DNA of 64,000 nucleotides. It comes from Bettongia penicillata ogilbyi. Its lineage: Eukaryota; Chordata; Mammalia; Diprotodontia; Potoroidae. Numbering within the stretch: position 1 is the stretch's first letter; the number at the start of each line of letters is the position of its first letter. Made by a program: the position numbers and the translations under genes. The notes beneath the pieces were generated by a model. It ran no database searches, was not told the DNA's origin, and was given only the letters and a program-made list of their open reading frames with translations. Location: positions 558,001 to 622,000 of the forward strand of contig JAJHZJ010000043.1 in the NCBI GenBank assembly GCA_023548195.1. The letters are read 5' to 3'. Below are positions 12,300 through 21,239 of this stretch, piece after piece.

Positions 12300-12600
12300 A
12301 AAATCTTTTTTTCCTTGTGTGGTACACCTGGCAGTCAGTCAGTAAGCATTTGTGAAGCTGTTAGGGTGGGCCAGGAGTAGTGTGAATAGGGTCCCTGCCC
12401 TCCTTACATTCTAACAGAGGAAACAGAAGTATGTATAATTAGATACATAGAAAATACATACATTGTCAACACCTCCTAGGTAACTTTCAGTCAAGCAAGC
12501 ATTGATTAGATGCTGACTGTATGCCGGGCACACAGAGTGGCAGAAACAAACTCTGCCCTCAGGCATCTCACTTTCTAATGGAAAGACAACACATATCAAT
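12300..12600. repeat. Two short L2/SINE tail-like fragments
   Basis: The stretches near 12335-12425 and 12490-12600 both contain the pattern 'gcatt...gctg...ggcac...tctgccctcaggcatctcac...aatggaaagacaacacat', typical of antisense L2 3' tails. They are short and diverged. Confidence 0.4.
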
Positions 12601-12609
12601 GATACAGGG

Positions 12610-12850
12610 TAGATTTTATTTTTGGAAGTAACTTTTAGAACTTACTATGCTTACTTATACATTATTTTAACATTCATTTTTTTAAATTTTGAGTTCCAGA
12701 TTCTCCCTCCCCACCCTTCCCCCAGTTTGAGAAGATAGAGGGTAGACAGAGGAAGCCTCCACATTAGACCTGTTGGAAAAAACAAACAGGAAAATAAAGC
12801 GAGTGGAAACAGTCTGCTTCAGTCTGCGCTCGCCGTGGTCTGTGGAGGAG
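12610..12850 (-). repeat. L1 3' end, antisense (old copy)
   Basis: The stretch 'cattcatttttttaaatttt', 'gagttccagattctccctcc' and 'ggaaacagtctgcttcagtctg' corresponds to the antisense L1 3' UTR. It is 5'-truncated and diverged. Confidence 0.55.
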
Positions 12851-13114
12851 GGGAGTGTTTTTATCCCAGTTGATCACTGTTGCACCATTGATGTTGCTGT
12901 CTGGTCATACAGAGCACAGCGAAGGTAACCTTAGTGAGGATGGTATTGGCAGTTTGGACTTTGGAGTTGGCCCTCCGGCTGGGATTCATCGGGTTGGGAG
13001 GGGGAGCATTGCAGGCATGAGAATGTTGTGTGCGAGGAACAGCCAAGAGGCCAGTCTCTCTGGGGTCTAGATCCTGGGAGGGTGTGAAAGGGTAAGAAAG
13101 GACTTTAAATGCTC

Positions 13115-13790
13115 CCCTCTGCCAGTCAGTTAGTAAGCCTACCACGTGCTGAGCTCTGAGGACACAAAGAGAAGCCAAAGTTAAGACAGTGTCTGCCCTC
13201 TTGGGAACATGTGCTCTATGGGAGAAGACAACGCATAAGGTGGAGGTGAAAAGAAACAGAAGGTAGAAGGAGAGCCAAGAAGGGATTACAGTTTGACTGG
13301 GTGGCCATGGAAGAAGGGAGGGAGCCAGCATGGAACAGGGGTATTCCAGGGGCTGTTCTAGGGCGAGCAGGCATGCTTCACATCTTCCCTCAGCATGGAG
13401 GGAAGGTCCAGGGCGAGTGCCCCTCTGAGATGGCTGTTTGGGACCAGAAAGACCCATTGGAAGGCTATTCCAGTAGACCAATATGAGGCCAAGAAGGACC
13501 TCAAGAGGAGATGTGGGCCAGAGGTGATGGAGAGACAGAAATTCTGAACTTTTGTTGTGTGCATGGTGGGTTGTGTGGCATGAGAGGAAGACTTGGAAGG
13601 AAGGTCTTGCATCCATCCATTCCTTGCCACATCCTGATGATTTTGGAGCCCTTTGTTTTAGAGAGAAAGAAACCAAGGCCAGCACTGTTTTAGTGACTTG
13701 CCCCAAGTCACACAAATCAGAGACAAGACTTGAGGCCACTCTCCCTTGTGACTCTTAGTTCAGGACCCTGGGTGCTGTCTCAAAGAGAGT
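13115..13790 (-). repeat. Antisense L2 fragment followed by an antisense SINE
   Basis: About 13115-13560 shows the antisense L2 3' pattern ('agtaagcctaccacgtgctg', 'gaagacaacgcataagg'). About 13630-13790 shows an antisense CORE-SINE ('gaaaccaaggccagcac', 'agtgacttgccccaagtcac'). A long minus-strand open frame spans it but is not a gene. Confidence 0.45.
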
Positions 13791-14689
13791 AGGCACCCTG
13801 ATGGGTGGAAGGATCACAGACTCAGGAATGGGAGAGTGGGGAATACCTTAGTGACCTCTGATCCAACCTGAACGCCAAAGGAAACCCCACTGGGACATCT
13901 CCAGTCTCTACTTGAAGACCTCTCCTTGTGAGGAAGTTGTTCCTGACCTCAGTCTGAAATGTGCTTCTTAGTTACCTCCACCCCTCTACTTGTTCCCTCT
14001 GTCCTTGAGGCCAAATCAAACCACTGTGAGCACGAGGACAACAGCTCTGGGGTGGGGGTCAGGAGGCTGGGGCCTCAACCGAGTCAGTTCTCTTTCTTCC
14101 TTGATAAAATGAGTGGCTCCTTTCTAACTCTTACCATTCCATGACTGAATGAAATTAGGTCCTCATAACATCTTCTGTTCTGAGGACTGGTTTAATTCCA
14201 AACCAGCCTGTGAATTTACTCTCTTTACTCCAGTAGACTGATACCTCTTCTCCAGAATCTCTTTCCTCTAAAACTGTAAGGAAGGCAGTTGCCCTTCCTT
14301 AACTTTGGGAATGGCCTGTGTATCTGGTTAAATAATTCTGGATTTGGGGGTCTTTCGTAGGTGATGAGAGACTGAAAGGGAAGCATTGGCTGGTGGGGTT
14401 TTGGTTTGTTTTTGATAGAGAAAAAACAAATGGCTCAAATGAGGTAGGAGAGGGTCAAGAGGAAGGGGTGTCACAGGAGGAGGAATTGCCTTGCTCTGAT
14501 ATTACTTCTTTTTTCTCTGCTAAGGAGAATAACTTTGAACCCCCAAGGACAAAACAACAGTGCTTGAAGCCAAGAAAAGTATGGAGAGGGGCTCTGAGCT
14601 GTCCTGGGCCAGTCGGAGTCACTGGTACCCAATCAAGGGATGAGATCACTGAGCCCGCAGCACCAGAGAGCTTAGTTTTTAAATATTTA

Positions 14690-14815
14690 TTTAAATATTA
14701 AGTAATAATAATATTAAGTAATTAAGTAATAATTAAGTAATTAAGTAATAATAATAATTAATAAATATTAAGTAATTAATAATAATATTAAAAAAGTATT
14801 TAAATATTATTTTCA
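14690..14815. repeat. AT-rich degenerate TAATTAAG repeat
   Basis: Alternating attaagtaa and taataata blocks fill about 125 bp, with almost no G or C other than the recurrent G of TAAG. It abuts the antisense L1 that follows and probably derives from that element's poly-A tail. Confidence 0.75.
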
Positions 14816-15715
14816 GCTTCAAATCCTCTCCCTTCTACAACCCTTCTGCCCATTGAGAAAGCAAGAAAAACAAAATTTGTTATAAAAGTGTAGAATCTAG
14901 AAAAATCCATTTTCACATTCTCTGTGCCCTGTCCCTCCCCAGAAAAGCAGTCTCAGTCTGCAATCTTGAGCCCATCACCCCTGTGTGTAGGGGTGAGCAG
15001 CATGTTTCATCAGCTGCCCTTTGGAACTGCTGATCAGTTTTTCTTTACAGTATTGCTATTATATGTAAATTGTTTTGGTTCTACACACTTTACTTTGCAT
15101 CAGTTCATACATCTTGCCAGGTTTCTCTGAAATTATCCCCTTTGTCATTTCTTACTGTGTCACGTTCATATACAATAACTTGTTTAGCCATTCCCTAATC
15201 GTTGGGCAGCCTCTCAGTTTCCACTTCTTTGCCACCACAGGATGTTTTTGTCCACATGGATCCTCGTCCACTAACTTCCTCTCATTTCTTGAATTTTCCT
15301 CTTTGATCTTTTTGGAGTAGGGGCCCATAGCAGTGTCACTGGGTTGAAAGATATACACAGTTTAATGACATTTGGGGCAGAGTTCCACATTATTTTCCAA
15401 AATGGCCAGACCAGTTCACAGCTCTGCCAGTAGTACATTCATGTGTCTGTTTTTCCACAGCTTCTCCAGCATTTGTCATTTTCCTTTCTGGTCTGCTTTG
15501 CTGTTCTGATGCTAGTGAGGTGATACTTCAGAATTGTTTTAATTTAATTGTTCAAAAAATTTAATTTTAATCATTAGTGAACTAAAACATCTTTTGTAAG
15601 TTTGTTGCTAGCCTAGATCTCTTCCTCTGAAAACTGCCTGTTATGTTGTTTGACCATTTATCAGTTGAGGCATTTAGGGTTAGAGTTTTATTCTTAGACA
15701 TTTGAGTCAATTATA
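14816..15715 (-). repeat. L1 3' region, antisense
   Basis: From left to right it reads 'cagttcatacatcttgccag', 'cattccctaatcgttgggca', 'cagtttccacttctttgcca', 'gtcactgggttgaaagatat' and 'tgaccatttatcagttgagg', the order of an antisense marsupial L1 3' UTR into ORF2. It is an old copy with many differences from the younger element at 17430-18400. Confidence 0.75.
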
Positions 15716-15767
15716 GATGGATGGATGGATGGATGGATGGATGGATGGATGGATGGATGGATGGATA
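15715..15767. repeat. (GATG)n microsatellite
   Basis: About thirteen tandem GATG units run from 15715 until the array decays into GATAGATACAGATAGAC. Likely polymorphic. Confidence 0.95.
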
Positions 15768-15774
15768 GATACAG

Positions 15775-16085
15775 ATAGACACAGGTCTGGTCATGTCACC
15801 CCACCCCACAATCAGCTGCGGTGACTCCCTGTCACCTCTAGGATCAAATTGAACATCCCCTTCAGCCTGGCCCTTTCCTGCTTTTCTCCTGCTCTCTCCA
15901 TACTCTGATCTGGTGACAATGGCCTCCTTACACTCCTATCTCCCCACTCCTTGCCTTTTCCCTGGCAATGCTTCATCTCGACAATGCTCTCCCTCTTCCT
16001 TCTTCATCCTTGCTCCCCTGAACTCCTTCAGGCCTCAGCTCAAATCCAACCTCCCCCAGCAGGCCTTTTTTTCTCTTGGTCAGCA
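15775..16085 (+). repeat. L2-like LINE 3' region
   Basis: The phrases 'ctggtcatgtcacccc', 'ggtgactccctgtcacctct', 'aggatcaaattgaacatccc', 'cttcagcctggccctttcc' and 'cttcaggcctcagctcaaat' follow the L2 3' region in order. It ends where the T-rich end of the next L1 begins. Confidence 0.65.
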
Positions 16086-18400
16086 ATGGAGTTCATTTAA
16101 TGAATTTTCTTTGATTAAGTAATATCTTACTTTCCACCCAGTTACATGTAGAAACAATTTTTATATTCATTTTTTTCAATTTTGAGTTCCAAATTCTATG
16201 CCTTCCTCTCTCCCTCCCTCCTTTCCCCCTTCCCTGAGACAGTAAGCAATCTGATATGTTATACATGTGCAATCACATAAAACATTTCCCTATTAGTCAT
16301 TTTGTGTAAGAAGACTTAATAAGGGGGAGGAGCCAAGGTGGCGGAGTAGAAAGACTCAAGTATGCTAGCTCCGAACCCACAGCCCATAAATTTTCTGTAA
16401 AAAGAACTCCCCACAAATTCTGCAGCAGTGCAAGCCACACAGAAACGCAGTGGAAGAGATTTCCGTTCCAGAGAGCCCTGGAAAGCCATCCCAGGGGTCC
16501 ATCGTGCACCCGGACAGGGGACTCCAGCCCTGCGCTGCTCTGGCCACGCGGCCCCAGAGGAGCAGATTCAAGCAGGCTTCAGGGACGGAACCTCCAGCGG
16601 CCACGAAGGTCCGTCCACCCACAGGCGCTACAGGTCAGTGAGAGAGACGTCTGGGCTGGCCGAAAGGGGAGCGGGGTGTCTCCGTGACTCGGGCCCCTCG
16701 GGAGGCAGCAGCAGAGGCAGCTGCAGTTCCGGACTCCCGGAGCAGGCAGGAGCTCCACTCCATTACTGAAGGTCTCTGCATAAACCCCCTGAGGGAACTG
16801 AGCCTGAGAGGTGGCCCAGCCCCCACCCCAGCACCAGAGCTTAAGCTCACATTGAATAGCAGCTGCTCCTGCCACGGAAAGCCCTGAGGCTGGGGAGCAG
16901 CATTTGAATCTCAGACCCCAAGCACTAGCTGGGCAGATCTAGGTGGGGGTGGAGAGGAATCTCAGAAGTCAAGTAACTGGCTGGGAAAATGCCCAGAAAA
17001 GGGAAGAAAAATAAGACCATAGAAGGCTACTTTCTTGGTGAACAGATGATGTTTCCTCCTTTCATTTCCAATGGGGAATAACAATGCTTGCCATCAGGGA
17101 AAGATGTGGAGGTCGGGGCCTCTGTATCCCAGACATCCGAGGTGGATGTCCGGTGGGCTCAGGCCATGCAAGAGCTCAAAAAGGATTTTGGAAATCAAGT
17201 TAGACAGGTGGAGGAAAAACTGGGAAGAGAAATAAGAGAGATGCAAGAAAAGCATGAAAAACAGGTCAATACCTTGCTAAAGGAGACCCAAAAAAAATGC
17301 TGAAGAAAATAACACCTTGAAAAATAGGCTAACTCAATTGGCAAAAAAGGTTCAAAAAGCCAATGAGAGGAAGAATGCTTTCAAAAGCAGAAAAGAAGAC
17401 TTAACAAAAAAGAAAGAAAGTGAAAAATAGGATGTGTGAGCCTGGATTCAGACAACATCAGTTCTTTAATCATGAACCCTTTGGGATTGTCTTGGATCAC
17501 TGTATTGTGAGAAGAGCGAAGCCATTTGTGGTTCTTCGTTGGAGAATATCACTCTTATTGTGTACGATGTTCTCCTGGTTCTGCTCACATCACTCTGTTT
17601 GAGTTCACGTACGTCTTTCCAGATTTTCCTGAACTCGTCCTGCTCATCTTTTCTTACCACACAGTAATATTCCATTCGATCAGATGCCACAACTCGTTCA
17701 GACATCGCCCAGTTGATGGGCATACCCTCAGTCTCCAGTTCTTAGCTGCTATCAGTGTTTTTGTACAGATTGGTCCTTTTCCCTTTTGGGGGCAGTCTGG
17801 GCTGGCCTGGCAGTGGTATTGTTGGATCTGAGGATATGCAGAGTTTTATAGCCCTTTGGGAAGAGTTCCAAGTTGTTCCCCAGAGTAGTTGAATCAGTTT
17901 GGGATTCCACCACAAGTGCGTTCGAATTCCAGTTTTTCCATGTTCCCCCAGCATTTGCTTTTTTGTCATATTAGCCAATGTGATGGGTGTGAGGCGGTGC
18001 CTCAGAGTTGTTTGGATTTCTATTTCTCTATTCAACAGTGATTTAGAGCATTTTTTCACATGACTGTGTGGCTTTTATATGTTTGTCTGAAACCTGCCTC
18101 TTTCTATCTACTTTATCAGTTGGGGAATGACTTGAATTTTTATACATTTTACTCAGTTCTCTATATTTATGAGTTCTTTATTAAAGATATTTGCTGTAAA
18201 AAAAAAAATGTTCCCAACTTTTCTCCTCCTCATTTTGGTCACGTTGGTTTTCTTTGTGCAAAGACTTTAATTTTATGTAACCAAAGTGATCCATTTGACA
18301 TTTTGTAGTTCTCTCTACCCCTTGTTTGGTCCTGAATTCTTCCCTTATTTGTACTAACAGCTAAACTGTTCCATGTTCTCTTCATTTGCCTTTTCTAGCC
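16086..18400 (-). mobile_element. Antisense L1 (3' UTR to ORF2 remnant), interrupted at 16320-17392
   Basis: The left piece, 16086-16319, holds the 3' terminal part ('tttgattaagtaa...ttttcaattttgagttcc', 'gagacagtaagcaatctgat', 'ttttgtgtaagaagactt'). The right piece resumes at 17393 with 'aagaagacttaacaaaaaag', 'gaaagaaagtgaaaaatag', 'ctttgggattgtcttggatc', 'ttctcctggttctgctcaca' and 'cccagttgatgggcatacc', and can be followed to about 18400 ('ctgttccatgttctcttcat'). The two pieces are collinear with this L1 family once the inner L1 is removed. No intact ORF remains. Confidence 0.8.
16320..17392 (+). mobile_element. Sense L1 fragment: complete 5' UTR plus start of ORF1, 3'-truncated, with 12-bp duplications
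   Basis: It begins with the marsupial L1 5' start ('gggggaggagccaaggtggc', then 'ggagtagaaagac') and contains a CpG-dense 5' UTR. An ORF1-like start lies at 16989 (MPRKGKKNKTIEGYFLGEQ), followed by a decayed coiled-coil part (EKLGREIREMQEKHEKQVNT) broken by stops and frameshifts. It ends within ORF1 at an A-rich stretch ('tttcaaaagcagaa'). Identical 12-mers AAGAAGACTTAA at 16308-16319 and 17393-17404 flank it, so it inserted as a unit. L1 insertions normally lose the 5' end and keep the 3' end; this one is the reverse. Confidence 0.75.
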
Positions 18401-21176
18401 CCAACTGCCAGTGCCTTACCTGTAATAGGGCCCATTTATATTGGGACATCGTACACTGTATATGCCTTGTATGGATAATAGTGGCTTGTGTGGTTACTCC
18501 TCATCTCCCCATTCGAATGGACACTCCTTGAGCACATTCTTGTGCCTTCTCGAGTAGCTCACTGCCTGCCCATCCTTCCTTGGCCTCATCCTCCTGAGGA
18601 TGGGGATATCCGGGATTGAGCCCTCAGGTTGGTCTCCATCTGACCTGCCATGGCGTAAATGGAGTAACTGTTCTTTGGGGGCCGTTAGCCCCAGTCCTCC
18701 AGGAACAAAGATGAAGACACTGAAACCTCTGAAGTATCCAACGAAGGCCTCTTTGGGACCACACAGTATTAGGGAAACAGAAGAAGAAATGAGCAGGTGC
18801 CTGATCCCATCCAGCTTTTGAGGATCTCCAGAGCAGACTTCCAAGATCAAAAGTCCACATACAAGAGTCCTAGAATTTTCAAAATTCAGCATTCAGGTCA
18901 ACTCAGTATGAAAGAAACCATCGTTTTCCTGCCATTCCTTTGCAGGGGGGCGAAATCCCAAAATGTTGACGTCATGCCTCTAGTAGGCAAGGCCTTTTTT
19001 GTCTGCAATCTTGAGGGCCAGGCTGTGCCAGGTCTCTTTATTTGGATAGCTATGCAGGAGGTCACTGGGACTGGAATGGTCCCCACATGCCCCCCCCCCC
19101 AACCCTCCATGTCATCTTCTCTCTTCCTCTTCCTCATTAAGAAAGTTATTCCCTCTTTCCTTCTTGCAAAATCAAGTGGCAGTAGATAGCATTGGAGGGG
19201 GTGGAGATTGAAAATGATGACCTTTTACTTCTTCCTCTTACCTCCTGAGGATGTGCCTTTTTGTCGGGGTGTGTGTCATCATTCCTGCCAAGGGTCTTTC
19301 CCCCTCTTTAACTGTGAACAGATTGAGGGCTTGCTTATGTCATTGCTGTTTACAACTGCTAAGTTTAGGAGCAGTCCCCATGCTCAGCTATTGAAAGAAG
19401 CTGTCTCTAGTTCTCTGGCTCCTTATCTGGATTTGGGGCCAGCTCTCATCCTTTGGAGAATCCCAGAGAGAAAATCGGTGATGCATGTAGATTCAGTAAT
19501 GACCCAGATGGTCCATTGTTATCCTGAGTAATCAAACACTGACTGGCCGCCCCTGTTGGGTGTTGTCTACAGGACATTTGCTTCTCACGTGGCGTCTATG
19601 TGACCTTGGGCCTCAATTTCCCCATCCTTTCTGACTCTAGTTGTAATAATCCATGATTCTCAGAAAATAGGTAGTCAGTGTAAGCTTGTAGTTGTCTCTC
19701 ATTTCAATCTGTCATGAGTTTAATTCTCTTTGGTGTGGGTCCTGAGTAATTGTCCTCTAACCTCACGTAACTTATGTATCTTAAGGAGAAAGTGAGAGAC
19801 CTCAGAAGGTCTTGGTATCCAAATGGGAGTTGGGCTAGGACCCCAGAGGATGTCAGAGAATCCATAGATGTCAGGAAGGTCTGGGCTCCATGATAAACAG
19901 GCAGGAGCTTGTCTCCAGCATGGTCACACCTACCCTAACTTCCACACCCTCCCACTCTGCGCTGTCCCTGGACTGTGCTAGCTTCCCACCTCTCCTACCC
20001 ACTCTCTAGGCAGGTTATGCCATAACTGGGCTAGAATGCTCAGCCACCTTATCAATGGATCAAGTCATTCCAAGAATATTTATAGCCAGGTCACTGAGGA
20101 TGAAAGCCTCCTTCGGGAGCTGCCACCCTGGTGAGGAGAGCCTCTGGCGTCTCTCAATGGGCATGCAGTATCAGTGTACAGTAAACACAGCAGGCCAAAC
20201 CTGGGCTGGGGCAGTGACGGGGGAGCAGGAAAGAGCCCCACCCACCCCAGCTTCTCCTTGTGGGTGGGACAGTGCATCAGACCTGAGGAGCAGGTCAGGC
20301 TGCCTTCTCCTCTTATCCCAATTTCCTTCTTCCCTCCAGTCTGATCATGCAGGACCAATCAGTTTGCCAGCCTTTCCTCTCATCTAACTCCCTTCCCTCA
20401 GCCCTGCTGGTGCTGCCCTAGGGACCTTGTGGCCTGGCTGTCTCCCTATCCCCCCCTTCCCCCCACCTCTTTCTCCTCAGGGCTCTGCTCCCTCCACATT
20501 CAGTAGAGAGTCCTTTGTTGTCCTGGCCCGGCCTCACATTTCTGCCCTGGCATTTGTCATCTCCTGAGCCCCGGATGCTTTTGGCCCTCACTTCTACCTC
20601 CCACAGTCACTTGTTTCCTGCAGTATTCAGCCAGGTGCCTCCTTCCCTTCCCTTGCTCCCTACCTGGATGACCTGCTATTTATTTCCTGTAGACTTACAT
20701 GACATTTTAGATAGAGGGCAGGGAGAATGTTGTTTGCATCCCCAGTGCCCAGCAGAGTGCCCGGTACCCAGTAATCAGTGCACATGATTGATTGTTGACG
20801 GTGGAGGGATGGTGTTGGGAGAGTCACAGTAGTGCAGGACTCTGGTTTGGGGATTCCATCAGAGCCAGAGGGGATCTTTGGACTCGTCCACTTGGAGCAT
20901 AGCTCCAGTATGCCAAATCCAGACATGTAGCTTCCCAGACATTTTGCTCCTTTCCCAGTATTCATTGGGAATGATTACTGGCTTCTCTTAAAGCTCATTC
21001 TTTCAGTTACTGTCAGAATCCTCCTTTGCGCCCTCCACCCTAAGTGTAAATCTTGCCTGTTTAGCAGGATCCCAAGCCTGTCCTTACCCCTTCCCCAAGT
21101 GGGGTGTAAAGGGCAGACCTGCCTCCTGGCATTGGGCATTATCAATACTAGAACCATGCATTTGTTCATGTTGCAG
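18401..21176. other. Non-coding sequence before the ITSN2 start-codon exon
   Basis: No exon, CpG island or RNA gene is recognisable. A poly-C run lies near 19090-19101. If the start-codon exon is exon 2, as in human ITSN2, this is the 3' part of intron 1, ending in the pyrimidine-poor acceptor 'ttgttcatgttgcag'. Confidence 0.5.
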
Positions 21177-21212
21177 ATGGCTGAGAACTTCAAGGCAGCC
21201 CTGGGACCATGA
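21177..21212 (+). promoter_or_regulatory. Upstream ORF overlapping the ITSN2 start codon
   Basis: ATG at the first base of the exon opens a frame of 11 codons ([11 protein letters not shown]) whose TGA stop at 21210-21212 overlaps the ITSN2 ATG (21209-21211) in an ATGA arrangement. Such an overlap would favour termination-reinitiation or leaky scanning. It exists only if the mRNA is spliced to 21177 as predicted. Confidence 0.5.
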
Positions 21213-21239
21213 TGGCTCAATTTCCAGCGGTTATGAATG
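21177..21239 (+). CDS. ITSN2: ITSN2 start-codon exon (codons 1-10)
   Basis: The acceptor is 'catgttgcag' ending at 21176 and the donor is gtaagg at 21240, leaving phase 1. Coding starts at ATG 21209, encoding [10 protein letters not shown] and the first base of Gly; the second ATG at 21212 matches the MAQFP start of human ITSN2. The 32 nt before the start contain an upstream ATG at the very first exon base. The true transcript start and exon 1 are not identified. Confidence 0.92.

Noticed and set aside
12861..13739. 292-codon open frame on the minus strand
   Set aside because: It spans antisense L2 and SINE sequence, has no recognisable domain and its composition follows the repeats.
16440..16800. 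The native ITSN2 CpG-island promoter
   Set aside because: The CpG-rich block sits inside an L1 insertion with target duplications, so it is not ancestral to the gene.
16086..18400. Twin-primed (inverted) L1
   Set aside because: The sense 5' piece is bounded by perfect target duplications within a collinear antisense L1, so nesting explains it better than twin priming.
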